From the NCBI GenBank assembly GCA_051530055.1, contig CM121342.1, positions 14,818,001 through 14,882,000 of the forward strand: a DNA stretch of 64,000 nucleotides, written 5' to 3'. Position numbers and translations under genes: made by a program. Shown piece by piece: positions 23,235 to 34,999 of this stretch; position 1 is the first letter of the stretch, and every line of letters starts with the position of its first letter. The notes beneath the pieces are model-generated. The model saw only the letters and a list, made by a program, of their open reading frames with translations, did not search any database and was not told where the DNA came from. This DNA comes from Neoechinorhynchus agilis. Its lineage: Eukaryota; Acanthocephala.

Positions 23235-23762
23235 CAATCACGGCGCGTCGAGAAGTGCTAAACAAACAATATTGAATATTGCTAGCTATCATACTAAAGT
23301 CGCAAATTGCATTTGTTCAATTCGTCAAAAGTCATCAACGTGAAAGATTATTAAATTTGCAAACGTCAACAAAATTGGATAACATCAATGAAATCACCGC
23401 ATCAGAAATACAAAAACGTTTTTCAGGTCTTACTCGCTTAATGGCTTTTATTATTTATTTCTGGTGTCTTTTATAAACTTCAGTAGGTAAACTAAAGACG
23501 TAGATGAGCATAGCAGCAAAAAACAGTATATGCAGGTGAAAAGAGCGTTTAAAGTTTATAAAGAAAAGTTATTTAATTATAAATAAATTGATATTTTGAA
23601 ATAAATAATAGCGGTTGTTTGTCCAAAAATTGAAAGACGAATAACTAAAGAACTATTGAAGGTATCGTAAATCTGAAAACAGATTTCGAATCAACGCGTC
23701 GAGAAATACTATACGAACTATACTGTATATTGCTAGCTTTCGTATTAACGTCGCAAATCGCG
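23235..23762. repeat. 445-450 bp tandem repeat, copies A and B (B cut short)
   Basis: Copy A holds an open stretch AIILKSQIAFVQFVKSHQRE continuing to NEITASEIQKR. Copy B begins with the ATTGAAAGACGA segment and ends at TCGCAAATCGCGCTCG, where a LINE fragment starts. Matching points lie about 441 bp apart. The same repeat resumes at 26,050, so one array was apparently split by LINE insertion. Confidence 0.65.
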
Positions 23763-23764
23763 CT

Positions 23765-24105
23765 CGAATTATTATGTACAAGAGCATGTGAGCTGTCGGC
23801 GCACGAAGCCTTCTTCCTTTTAAAGAATTGCATATACATCCCCAAATCGATGTATAAGTTGAGAACTGCTCCCTGTTCAGGGGAGAAAAGAGTTTTATCG
23901 GATCTTGACGGGGTTTTACGCTCTTTTTTAAAGAAAATTTTAAATATAAACATTACGGATACGGGCTGGCGGCAGGCTACGTTCCCAATCTCTTTTGGCG
24001 GCCTCGGCATCCGCGCCATGTCTGATTTAGCCCTTCCAGCGTTCCTCGCCTCTTACCGAGCCAGCAAAACGTACGCGGAAGCCCTTTCCAACATGGGACA
24101 AAACT
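23765..24105 (+). mobile_element. LINE fragment, same family as the 19-22 kb element
   Basis: Encodes CARACELSAHEAFFLLKNCI, then WRQATFPISFGGLGIRAMSD and LALPAFLASYRASK, which align with the thumb and tail of the element at 21,367-21,700 but are less decayed. It is a separate, 5'- and 3'-truncated insertion. It abuts the tail of the opposite-strand LINE at about 24,107. Confidence 0.75.
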
Positions 24106-24106
24106 T

Positions 24107-26045
24107 CAATAATAATAATAAAACACATTTATTGGATACAAAGAAAGGTTTAGGAGGACCCATGTACCTTTGGGTCATCATCCGTTAATATAGGAATATG
24201 CAGTCGAGGGATGTCCGTTCGGGAGGTAATATCTGGTCGGAGGGATGTCTATTCGGGTAGGAACTATTAAGTCGGGGACGGTTTGTTCGGGTTAGGATGT
24301 ATCCGTTCGATTGAGAATATACGGTTGGGTTGGAAGCTCCGTTCTGGTGGGAATTAGAGTTTATTGCTTGAAGCAGCGCTTGTAAGGTTGGTCTTTCATC
24401 ACAATCATTTCAGGTTATGATATCCGAGAAGATTGGGCGGCATGGAAAAAGGAGCGTAGAAATAGTGAGGTGCGCGATATAGGAGGATGAAACGAATTTG
24501 GATTACGAGCGTTGTGCTCGTGTGAAAAGGGAGCGATATGTGGAAGAAATTGTGGTGGTAAGGTTGAGAGGCGTTTTGATTGTCTAATGAAATAGCATCA
24601 AGGCATTCGGTGAGGGGGGAAAGTAAGTTGTGCAAATTTTAGATGCTCTTTTGTGCGGAATTTCAAGACGGCGGATTAGCGATTTGACGGGGTAACCGTA
24701 GTTGAGGGATGGTAAGATAAAGCAGAAGTAGAATTTGTAGGGGTCGGGCGAAAGGATTCCTAAATGTCGGAGGCGTTTGAAGAGATAAATTTTAAAAGTG
24801 TTGTGCTTGTGGGGGAGAGTGATGTACGATTCTCATTTCAAGTTTGATTGAAATTGGATACCCAGAATTCTTATGAGATTAATCGTAGGATGTCATTTAG
24901 AAGCGCAAGGGATGATGTGGGGTTGCGGGAGAGAGGGGGGATCATTTCGAAGCATTTAGAGAAATTGAGATGGAGTTTGTGATTGGTGCATAAAGCGTTT
25001 ATGTGTGTGATTTCTTTAGAGGTTAAAGAAAGGGAGAGATAGGTGGTGAATGGGTGATGAGGGTGATATCGTCGGTGTATAAGAAAATTTTAAAGTGAGA
25101 GGAGAGAGGTTTGAGGTGTTTTAGAAAAATATAAAAGAAAAGTGGTGACAGAACAGCACCTTGAGGTACGCCTTTAGTGAGGGATAGGTTGATAGAAGAG
25201 GTAGAACGACAGTGAATGTATTGTTTGCGATTGTGAATATAAGATTCGAGTCAGCGGATCTGCCACAAGTCGAGAGCAAAATCGGAGCAGGCCCGGAGAA
25301 AAAGTGAATGGTCCACTGAGTCGAATGCTTTAGATGAATCAAGTTGAATGAGACGGGTGGCATGGGAGGGATTATTGCCGAGGTTACGTAGGAGCGTGTC
25401 ATAAACACAAAGTAGGGCATCGGCTGCAGAAAATATGGGTGGCGATAACTTTTCGTGGAGAAGTGAAGGAAGGCGAGATTTAAAACATTTTTCGATGATT
25501 TTTTAAAGAGCGGGTAGAATGGAAATTGGACGGAATGATTCGGCCGAAATAGGATGCCCTTTTTTTGAACGAGTATAACCTTGGCAGTTTTCAAGCAAGA
25601 GGGGTAGATGCCATATAAAAAGCTGAGGTTTATAATGTGGGTAAGAGGGTCGACAAGTTCGGGGATGATGCAGCGAAGAGCCCAGTTTGGGATTTCGGAT
25701 TGAAAGGAAGAATTTTTAGGTAGCTTCATGAGAAACGGTAGTACTTCATATTATGCAACTAAGGAGAGTATCGGCGAGTTGACAAAAGTTTCTGGTGTGG
25801 ACGTGAAAGATTGTGTGGTGACTGATGTGGAGCAGTGTTTGTAAATTGAGTCAGGGAAGAGGTTCTGATTAATGGAATCTAGAACCTGTTTTAATTCAGT
25901 GGAGGACAAATTAGGGAAGGGATCCGAGTGGCGTAGACCAAGAGAGTCCTCGAACGCGCGCCACCATATTGAGTTGCCACCTGAACGAAATTTAGAGGAA
26001 AGGAAGTTTTTCAGGGCGATAGGTATTTTTTTAGTAAGTGCTTTT
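24107..26045 (-). mobile_element. Jockey/CR1-like LINE, broken
   Basis: On the minus strand, reverse transcriptase motifs appear in order: IIPELVDPLTHIINLSFLYG (25,600-25,680), a KGVPQGAVLSPLFF box (about 25,140-25,180, in a different frame from the first) and FLYTDDITLI (about 25,055-25,090), the catalytic YxDD. Frames shift several times. The 3' end on this strand carries AATAAATGTGTTTTATTATT, a polyadenylation signal with a short TTA-repeat tail typical of such LINEs. It is inserted beside the + strand LINE piece inside the 450-bp repeat array. Confidence 0.7.
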
Positions 26046-26049
26046 TGTA

Positions 26050-26995
26050 AACGGAACCACTTCTTAGCACCATGGATTTAATTCAGGTGTATTTTATGAA
26101 CTTCGATCTTAAAACTAAATGTAAAGATTTCAAAAGCCACAAGTAACCGTTATTGTAGTGAAATATGCGTAAAAAGTAGATCTAGAAAAGTTAATTTGAT
26201 CTGAAGTTTATTGATGTTTTAATATCGATAATCAAGGTTATTGGTATAAAAATTGAAAGACGATTAACTCAAGAACCATTACAGCTATCGCAAATCTTGA
26301 TACAGATTTGGAATCAGCGCGTCAAGATGTACTGAGCTAACGGGCTCTCTAAACTACAGCTGCAATATTCGAATCGGAAATTGCATTATAATATTTGGCA
26401 AATAGTCACAAGAGTGAAAGATCACTAAATTTGCAAGATTCATTATAATGAGATAACACCATTGAAATCAGCCCATTAGATGTGCTCAAAATGTTTTATC
26501 ATTTCGTAACAACTTACGAGTACCACAGATTTAATTTAGGTGTCTTTTATGAACATCAATCCTTAAACTAAGTGTAAAAATTTAAAAAGCCACATCAAAC
26601 CCTTAATGCAGGTGAATTTAGCGTCAAAAGTAGATCTAGAAAAGTTAATTTGATCTTAAATTTATTGACGTTTTAATATCATTAAATCAAGGTAGTTTGT
26701 CTCAAAATTGAACAACGATTAACTCAAGAACCATTACAGCTATCGCAAATCTTGATACAGATTTGGAATCAGCGCGTCAAGATGTACTGAGCTAACTGAC
26801 TCTCTAAACTACAGCTGCAATATTCGAATCGGAAATTGCATTATCATATTTGGTAAATAGTCACAAGAGTGAAAGATCACTAAATTTGCAAGATTCATTA
26901 AAATTAGATAACACCATTGAAATCAGCGCATTAGATGTGCTCAAAATGCTTTATCAATTAATAACAACTTCTTGGCACTATGTTTTAATTCAGGT
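26050..26995. repeat. 450-bp tandem repeat, copies C, D and start of E
   Basis: Blocks beginning with TTTAATTCAGGTGT-like sequence lie at about 26,068, 26,520 and 26,972. Each of the two complete units holds AGTAGATCTAGAAAAGTTAA and GGAATCAGCGCGTCAAGATG, and C and D are about 93% identical. Each carries an open stretch ending VNSHKSERSLNLQDSLKLDN or its decayed form. Unit E is cut off at about 26,996 by a fragment of the coiled-coil gene. Confidence 0.75.
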
Positions 26996-27049
26996 GTTCG
27001 CTTGGCTTTTTTCCGAGCATCAAAAAATCTTCATGATGATTTTGTTCCG
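26996..27049 (-). pseudogene. Fragment of the coiled-coil gene at the duplication edge
   Basis: These about 53 bp match the coiled-coil CDS at 14,012-14,064 (TTCGCTTGGC, AGCATC, AAAAATCTTCAT, ATTTTGTTC) with about five differences, so roughly 90% identity, in the same orientation. At its right end it joins directly to mid-unit satellite sequence, where copy 2 of the duplicated block begins. It is far more diverged than the two full genes are from each other, so it comes from an older, third copy. Confidence 0.75.
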
Positions 27050-28173
27050 TAATCCACTCCGAAATTAACACCAACATTCATTTAACCTGTTCGGAACTCG
27101 AGTTTTCGCGAAAACCCAAAGGTACATTAATCCTCTTCTTTGTTCAATAATAAAACGTTTTATTATTATATTGCCAAATCTTTTCTTGTATAATTACCAG
27201 AAACGAACCAAAGGAAAGACCCAACCTTATAAACTCTCCTTTAAACAATAATCACCAACTTTCTCACTTGATCGGACCCGTAATTCACTCCGAAATTAAC
27301 TTCAACATTCATTTAACCTATTCAGAACTTGAGTTTTCCCGAGAACCAAAAGGGACATTAATCCTCTTCTTTGTTCAATAATAAAACGTTTTATTATTAT
27401 ACTGCCCAATCTTTTCTTGTATAATTACCAGAAACGAACCAAAGGAAAGGCCCAACACCATAAACTCTCCTTTAAATAATAATCATCGACTTTCTCACTT
27501 GATCGCACCCGTAATTAACTCCGAAATTAACATCAACATTCATTTAACCTGTTCGGAACTCGAGTTTCATTTAACCTTTTTAGAACTCGAGTGTTCGTGA
27601 GCTAAAATTTGCCCAGTTAGAAATTACGATTCGTAGGCGATTTAGTTGACATATTTTTTGAAATTACGTAACGATATTTGTCTATTTTATGGAGTTTATC
27701 ATCGCAAAAAGACGGTTGCGTGTAGGATTGCATTATTCGCTTGTCGACACCAGATGGAGATCGCATTAAAGACGAATATATTTTGACTGATTGAATTGAG
27801 AATGACTGAATCAGTCAGTCGAAATGTATTGGTCTTCAATCCGATCTCCCTCGGATGTTGACAAGCGACCTAAATAACACCAAACTTACTTTCGTTATAG
27901 TTTTTAGCTATAAATTATCAGTGGTTTAAACTAAACGTAAAGTACACAGCGTCTCGATCAATATATTTATTAAAAGATTTATTTATCCTTCGATATACTA
28001 ATAATTTAAATTTAGTGCTGAAATTTCGAGTTTAAATCTAAGTGATCGTACACGAACTAATGAATTTTATGAGATTGCTGATGCTTTTAAGCCTCATGCC
28101 GAGAAACCATAATACATAATTTGCGTTTATTTTATAATTTGCAATTAAATTGTTTTATACAACATATTTAATT

Positions 28174-31100
28174 CTAATTTTTACTCCGATGAATTGCGTC
28201 GAATGCATCTGCAATCGCGTTTAGTTCTCTACACGTATTTAAAGCATTCGTAAGATATTGATCTTCGAATATTGATGGTTTTGGAGGTTTAAAAGTAGCA
28301 CCGGTGACTAGGCTTCTTTTTTGAGGACGAGGAGGTGGCGTTCTTTTTTCTGCTTTTGAAGGCGCGAAACGGTTTGGCGCTGAAGTTGAGTTTTGACTTT
28401 GCATTAACATACAATTGAATCTCTTGGGCGGTGTGGTGCTCTTGGGGCCCAAAGATTGTCTTGGCAGTTCCGCAAAGTTCGAACATGCCATATTCGTACC
28501 GGCTAGATCATCGGTTCCATTCAATGATTCTATGAAATTGGTTTGCACATCCTTTTCTTTTAATTCGCAATCTATTATATACAAATTATTTTTAGAATAA
28601 TTGAAATCATCGTTACCTTTTAGTTTATTTATTTTCGAATTTCCTGTCCTATTATTTACAAGGCGCCGTATAGATCGTTCAAATAGTCTGAGTCTATGTT
28701 GTGCACGATTGTTCGCATCTTCAAAATCCTTTGTTTGCTTGATTATCTGGGACTTTAGTTCTTCTTGTGATTGCTCCAAGACTGTCACCCTTTTTCTATA
28801 CCGACGAGCATGATTCTCCAAATCCTTGTTCCCTGTTAGAAGCTTCTTTTTCTCAATCTTGTTCTTCTTTAGTTCTACAATCATTTGACTATTTAATTTC
28901 CTTATCATTTCATATTGATGGACAGCATTAACCGAAATGTTATCCCGAAGTTCCGCCTTTAACTTGTCAATTTTACGTTCTTGCCTCTGTATAGTTATTG
29001 ATTTATCTTGATTGTCACTTAAAACGCAATCATACTTCTTTTGAATAGTTTCCACTTTTTCTAACAATTCCCCATTTTGCACAAGGAGATTTTCTAATTT
29101 CATAGAACCTTCTGCTAGTTTCGTATTCTTCTCCCTTAATTCATTATAAAGATATTCGTATTTAGTTTTGAGATCAGAGATATCAGTTTTAGCATTTTCC
29201 AAACAACCTTGAAGTCTTAGATTTTCTTCTTTGTTTTTTATAAGTCCTGTATTTTCCTCTAAATTCCTAGACTGTTCCAAATGCTCTAGTTTTCCCATAA
29301 TTTTTTGAAGTTTTAGTTCCAGTGATCGCTTATCAGTTTTCCATTTTATTTCTTTCTCTAAGAACTGTTGAACTTTCTTTTCAGCCATGTACAACTCTGC
29401 TTTCAATTTCGCTTCGACCTCAACAATTTCCCGATCTCTTGATTTCCTTGTAATTTCATTTTGTTCGTTGATTTCCTTGAGTTGATTCAATTTAGCATTT
29501 AAGTCATTTATCAGTTGACCGTTAGCCTGAGATTCTGCAACCATTTCTTCATTTTGCTTTCTGACTTTTTCTAATTGGTTTTCCATTCCCACTAAAGCTT
29601 TCACTTTCGTATCCAATTTCTCATTGGCTGCTTTAAGGGATCGCTCCAGCTTACTTATTTTCTGTTGGCTTTCATCGATACGACACTGCATCTCCCGTTC
29701 CGTTTTCGATACTCCCATTTCCTTTTCTTGCTGGATAGACGAAAGCTTCGTTTTTAAATCCTGATTTTTCTTAGTCATTTCCTCTAATTCCGAAGAAAGC
29801 GTTGCATACTTCTTGTTTTTCTGCTCAATGTCATACTCAGTAAGCTTCTGCTTCCTTTTTAGTTGTGTATTTTGAGCATTAAGATCATTGTTTTGTTCTG
29901 ATACCTCCTTAAGCTTGCGTTTGTGGTCAATCAATCGATTTTCATTCTCACTCAACTTTTCCAAAATCTCTGTTTGGTGTTTCTGTAATTTCATCACCTC
30001 TACTTGTGCGTCTTTTGCAAGTGATTTAAGCTCATTTTCTTTTTGCGATAAATCACCATTTTTTCCTTTTGTAAGCCTTAAATCTTCCGTCAAATTCTCA
30101 TTCTGTTTTGTCAATTCTGCTATCCTCAAAATCTGATGTGAACAATTTTTGTTCCTTTCCTCTAAATCGTTTTCCAATGCCCTCGTGTTCGTTCTCAGCT
30201 TCTTAATTTCTATGTTTAATTTATTGCTTTGCTCGGACATTTCCTTTAGCCTGCGATTAGTGTTCTCTAGCAGCTTTTCCTTCTCAATTAGCTCCTCCTT
30301 CAACATTTTGCACTTGGAATCCGATTCTTGAATTGTGGGCGAGCGATTCTCTGTTTGAGGTTTAGTTTCTTGTTTTTGAAAATGACCAACAATCACGTCT
30401 TTTCCATTTTCACTTTGCAAAGCCTCTTTTGTATGCGTGTTCCAACCGAAAGGTTCGTCATCAGACTGATATTTTCCTGGCTGATCGTCTTCAGTTTTCT
30501 TACATTCGGTGTCATTTATTACATCGGGACTTTTAATTGACTTTTTCTTGCCGTCGGTGCTTCCCTTGCCATTTGAATTCTGAATTTGCATGGTTTTTTC
30601 TTTTTGTTTCCCTTGCTCAGTTGATTGACCATTTTCCCTTTTATCCACAGCAGCCATCAGATCCGACAAAGATGAGTAAGGGCAATTTTTATCGTATGAG
30701 TGTTCATCTTCACTTATAAGTATAGTGTTTATTGTTGTTTTCCTGTCATTGTCTCCATCGAACAACAATGCTGACAAAAGACAAGTGAGTGTCGTTTGGT
30801 CGCTCGCGTTCAATCTTGTGCACATTTCGAGGAATAAATCACTAACTGAAGGCGTAGACAGTCCGTATCCGTAAAAGCTCAAAATCAAGACAGCGCGCCC
30901 TAACAGCTCCATTGGTTTAATCGCCATCTTATAGCGATTCTCTAAAAACTTTTTCATTTCGCTTGGCCTTTTTCCAAGCATCGAAAAATCTTCATGTGGA
31001 TTTTGTTCATTCACATTTTTTTCAATTTGACAGCAAATGTCCTCCATTATTTTATAAACACCATTTGGGTCATTAATAGAAATCCAAATTTTAATATTTC

Positions 31101-31179
31101 GTCGGATCTTACATGTCGGAGATACGGAGGCAGCGACGAGGTTAGTTATCATGGTACGAATATTCGCGTTAAGACTCAT
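28174..31179 (-). CDS. Large coiled-coil protein, copy 2 (1001 aa), function unknown
   Basis: Same architecture as the 11,229-14,234 gene: globular N-terminus, long coiled coil (about 285-835), basic proline-rich tail, no intron. I see seven base differences from copy 1, giving six residue changes: K to N in EKLSE(K/N)EN, HYRIN to QCRID, V to A and D to Y in EVE(V/A)KLKAEL(D/Y)MA. All lie within 554 bp of the coiled-coil region; the rest of the frame looks identical. Both copies are open, so neither shows decay. Function is unknown. Confidence 0.8.
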   Translation of the reverse strand: MSLNANIRTMITNLVAASVSPTCKIRRNIKIWISINDPNGVYKIMEDICCQIEKNVNEQNPHEDFSMLGKRPSEMKKFLENRYKMAIKPMELLGRAVLILSFYGYGLSTPSVSDLFLEMCTRLNASDQTTLTCLLSALLFDGDNDRKTTINTILISEDEHSYDKNCPYSSLSDLMAAVDKRENGQSTEQGKQKEKTMQIQNSNGKGSTDGKKKSIKSPDVINDTECKKTEDDQPGKYQSDDEPFGWNTHTKEALQSENGKDVIVGHFQKQETKPQTENRSPTIQESDSKCKMLKEELIEKEKLLENTNRRLKEMSEQSNKLNIEIKKLRTNTRALENDLEERNKNCSHQILRIAELTKQNENLTEDLRLTKGKNGDLSQKENELKSLAKDAQVEVMKLQKHQTEILEKLSENENRLIDHKRKLKEVSEQNNDLNAQNTQLKRKQKLTEYDIEQKNKKYATLSSELEEMTKKNQDLKTKLSSIQQEKEMGVSKTEREMQCRIDESQQKISKLERSLKAANEKLDTKVKALVGMENQLEKVRKQNEEMVAESQANGQLINDLNAKLNQLKEINEQNEITRKSRDREIVEVEAKLKAELYMAEKKVQQFLEKEIKWKTDKRSLELKLQKIMGKLEHLEQSRNLEENTGLIKNKEENLRLQGCLENAKTDISDLKTKYEYLYNELREKNTKLAEGSMKLENLLVQNGELLEKVETIQKKYDCVLSDNQDKSITIQRQERKIDKLKAELRDNISVNAVHQYEMIRKLNSQMIVELKKNKIEKKKLLTGNKDLENHARRYRKRVTVLEQSQEELKSQIIKQTKDFEDANNRAQHRLRLFERSIRRLVNNRTGNSKINKLKGNDDFNYSKNNLYIIDCELKEKDVQTNFIESLNGTDDLAGTNMACSNFAELPRQSLGPKSTTPPKRFNCMLMQSQNSTSAPNRFAPSKAEKRTPPPRPQKRSLVTGATFKPPKPSIFEDQYLTNALNTCRELNAIADAFDAIHRSKN

Positions 31180-31911
31180 TTCTAAAATTTAAGAAGGGGT
31201 TTTCAGATAAGAAATCAATATGTTCGAGCGTTGTGTATTGATAAAAATGAAGATACATTTTAAAATAAAGAATAATTGAAAATTGCACTCAAGGGATTTT
31301 ATACCCCAATCACTGTTAGCGGCAAACCGAATACAAAACAATTTTGAATTAATACCTTAAAGCGAAGGATTTTATAAATTGTAAAGTCACCCATTTATTA
31401 GCTTTCAAATGTAAATCATAAAAACCAAGTTGCTTGAGATAATCCCGTGTTTTCAGAAATGATTTAAAACGGAATCCCACCCACAACGTTCGGACAAATC
31501 GCAATTCAATGGTGTTCCCTTAATTCTCCCCTACTTTTATAACCACCGTTTGGGCTTATTAAATGCAGTGAGTTGCTAAGTAGCGATTGGTGTGTAGAGT
31601 CCAGACTTTCCCACATTGCCTTTAAAATAACCTTATCCGCTATGCTTGTTTGACCTTTACAGTCCATGTAGATCTTAGTCAATCAATTTCGAGAAAAAGA
31701 CAAAAGCGAATGAAGTTCCTACCAATTTTTATACGATGATGTTACTAATAGGAATTCCTGACTAAGATAGACGCCACATTGGTTCTTTGAAAACATCGAA
31801 CTTTAAAATTTCTTCTCGGTTAATTTAATGTACTAAAATCCAAGAAAATGATTTTTCATCGAAAAGGAGATTAAAAATCAGAATACATAAGTCGCGTTCA
31901 TTTAGAGAATA

Positions 31912-32090
31912 GGTGTTGGTGTTGATAATTTATTTTAAAATATTTCGTAAGTTTTTTGCTTACCTCTTCAGTTATATTGCTTGTAAGTTTCAAATATGTG
32001 GGTTATTTGAAACTTACAAGCAATATAACTGAAGAGGTAAGCAAAAAGCTTACGAAATATTTTAAATAAATGATCAACACCAACAACACC
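31912..32090. repeat. Foldback element, copy 2
   Basis: Counterpart of 14,967-15,145. Here one mismatch between the arms is absent (GTAAGTTTCAAAT on both sides), so this hairpin is slightly more perfect than the one in copy 1. Confidence 0.75.
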
Positions 32091-33010
32091 AATCCGGGGG
32101 AAAACATCGCCAAACTCGAATCAAATTCACCCCGACGACAATTCTCTGTGATATTTTAAGAATAGTTTCAAATTATTAAATGATGCGGGTCTCTTGACTT
32201 AGTACACAACCTGCTCGCTCGCAGCACAACGAATACTAATCAAGCATTTGGGAGGTGAGGGGAAATATCGTGGTTCATAAAAATCGTTATTGATATAAGG
32301 TATTGCTTTGGGAAATCGCTTGCTTTTAGATATGTTCTTGAAAACATGATTGCCTGCTTATCTTCATAAAATACTTGGAAAAACATAGTGCTTATCACAC
32401 CCGAAATCGGTTATAATTATTGTGCCAACATGATAAATATTGAGCCGAAACGAGTCGTTTTTAGTTAATATTAAATATAGAAGACTTTAATGACTTAAGA
32501 ATGGAAGTTTGATGAACTGATTCTGTACGAAGCTAAGATTTTAAAACACACGTCCTATTATTGCTTGAGTATAAGTTTAAAAACCGTAAGTCGCGACAAT
32601 CCGGTAATAAAAATCAACGATCAACTATAAAGAATATGATTTACCGATGTTATCGCAGATTTCAAATCGATGAACTCATTTTTCAAATAAAATTATTACC
32701 AGTCTCATAACAAAGTCGGGGAATGTCCTAGTCGCCACCTGAGACACTTATACCTAAGCCCGTAACGTATCATCGAAGCTAGGCAGACGCTATGCTACTG
32801 TTCATCTACAAAAAGTCACGAATGTCACCTAGAGATCTTTAAAAGAGTATATTCAAGCTTTGCAAAAGGCAGAAGATCACAGCTATCTTTAGTTAATTGT
32901 AACGAAGTTGTTCACATATATGTATTTTTTGGTGGTTGAGAAGAATAGAGAATGATTTTATTAATTCTAAATATTTCATCCGTCTCGTCGGACTTCTTCA
33001 GGTCTAAAAG

Positions 33011-33811
33011 GTAGGTCAGGATAAAGCCACCAGTCAACTTAAACAGATTACAGACTGAAATTTAGGCTAAAACCAGCGGTAAAATAGGGTGGATTAAAAA
33101 CTAAAATCTAGGTAAAAGCCCAGGGTAAAATAGGGCGGATTACATAGTTAACTCAGACTAAAGCCACCAGTCACTTTAAAGGGATTACAGACTAAAACCA
33201 AGGATAAAAACACAAGTCAAATAAGGCGGATAGCAGACTAAAACTTAGGCTAATGAAACCAATTAAATAAGGTGGATTACAGACTAAAACTCAGGTTGAA
33301 GCCCCCGGTAAAATAGAGATGATTACAGACTAAAACTCAGGCTAAAGCCACCGGTAAAATAGGGCGGATTAAAGATTAAAACTCAGGATGACGCAACCGA
33401 TAAGATGAGGCAGATTACAGAATATAACTCCGGCTAAAGCAACCAGTCAAATGAGGCGGATTACAGACTAAAACTCTGGATAAAAACATCAGTTAAACGG
33501 GTCGGACTACCGACTAAAACTAAAGCTAAAACCACCAGTCAAATAAGACGGATTAAAGACTTTAACTCAGGGTAAAGTCACTAGTAAAATAGGCAGATTA
33601 TGGACTAAAACTCTGTATGAGGCAAGCGGTTCAATAGTGCGGATTACAGACGAAAAATCAGTATAAAGCAACCTGTCAAATGAGGCGGACTACAGACTAA
33701 AATTCAGGCTAAAGCCACCAGTCCAATGAGGCGGATTATGGACTAAAACTTAGGCTAAAATCACCGGTCAAATAAGGCGAATTACAGAAACTCTGGCTAA
33801 GACGAGGCGGA
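33011..33811. repeat. 46-bp minisatellite, copy 2
   Basis: Counterpart of 16,066-16,866, with the same unit order and the same unit-specific variants. No expansion or contraction is visible since the duplication. Confidence 0.85.
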
Positions 33812-34639
33812 CGAAATATTGATAATAATAAATCAATCTCTATTTTTCTCATCACCAAGCAAAATGCATACTTTAGTTATTTATCAACTAATTGATGCCT
33901 TCTTAGAACCACGCTAAATTGATTTTTTTGAATAATATACGAGGTTTTACTTCTATGCGAGTATCTTAGACGTTTTTATCAAGGTGAGATATCAAACAAG
34001 TTTTTAACTCTCACACGTTACCTCGTTGATTTTGGTGGTCGTTTTAATACTACTGAGATAAGTGATTTCCATTTTATGTCTGAATACAAATCAACGCCTC
34101 ATCGATTAAATTTTCACCATCAACGCTTCTCTTTTTTCTTTGGTAAATTTCTTTACGATTTTTGATAACTGCTATAAGTTATAAATAAAAACAACTGTAA
34201 TAGTTTTTTTGCAAATATTATTTCTTTTTTTATATCATTATTATTAGAACAAAGAAGCGTGACAATGAGTTGGGAGCATATCTGTCAAATAGACTTTATC
34301 AGTCTTAACTTTAATGATTTATAAAATCTATAGAATGGACGTCCTTGAAGTTTATTGTCTGAGCAATGCCCATAACTTGCCCTCCACAACGTAAGCCTAT
34401 TCGACGCGTGAATTTAAACTGTCCACTCCTTTATTTTCGAAATTCCTTTTTTGTCCTCAATATTTAACAACTGTAGTATATCAATAAAGTCTTGTTTACT
34501 GATAGATTTAAAGCAAAATGACAATCCTGTATTCTCTAGTTTCATCCAGTCCTGTTTACTGGTAGATTTAAAGCAAAATGACAATCCTGTATTCTCTAGT
34601 TTCCTCCCGCCGTCGTCGACCGCCATCCTCCGGATAAGT

Positions 34640-34995
34640 CGTCCGCCGGACCTGCTCTCCACTCCGGCCCGACCGCCATTCACTCCGGATGCGTCATCCA
34701 CTTCAAATTCCGACTCCGTCATCCACTCCAAATTCCGGATCCATCATCCACTCCGAATTTTCGCATCCGTCATCCACCTCTTCCGATCCGTAATCCACTC
34801 CAACCTCCGGATGCGTCATCCACTTCAAATTCCGACCCCGTCATCCACTCCAAACTCCGGATCCGTCATCCATTTCAATTCCGGATCTGTCATCCAATCC
34901 AAATTCCAGATCCGTCATCCACTTCCGGATTCGTCATTCACCTCTTCGGATACGTCATCCACTCCAAAATCCGGATCCGTCATTCATCGGCACAG
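34640..34995. repeat. GC-richer CCGGATCCGTCATCCACTCC minisatellite
   Basis: About ten irregular units of 25-40 bp repeat CGTCATCCACTTCAAATTCC and CCGGATCCGTCATC. A + strand frame (34,451-35,008) is open through it, giving a serine/proline/arginine-rich product, but only because the units lack stops. A short piece of the same repeat lies at 17,955-18,048 next to copy 1. Confidence 0.7.
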
Positions 34996-34999
34996 AAAT

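Larger units (their letters stand above)
27052..34548. repeat. Segmental duplication, copy 2 (about 7.5 kb)
   Basis: Mirrors 10,107-17,603. It contains about two satellite units (27,052-27,590), the foldback at 27,739-27,868, the coiled-coil gene, the foldback at 31,912-32,090 and the minisatellite at 33,011-33,811. At the right edge the last 60 bp are themselves duplicated in tandem (34,487-34,544 and 34,547-34,606, each with GATTTAAAGCAAAATGACAA). Confidence 0.92.
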
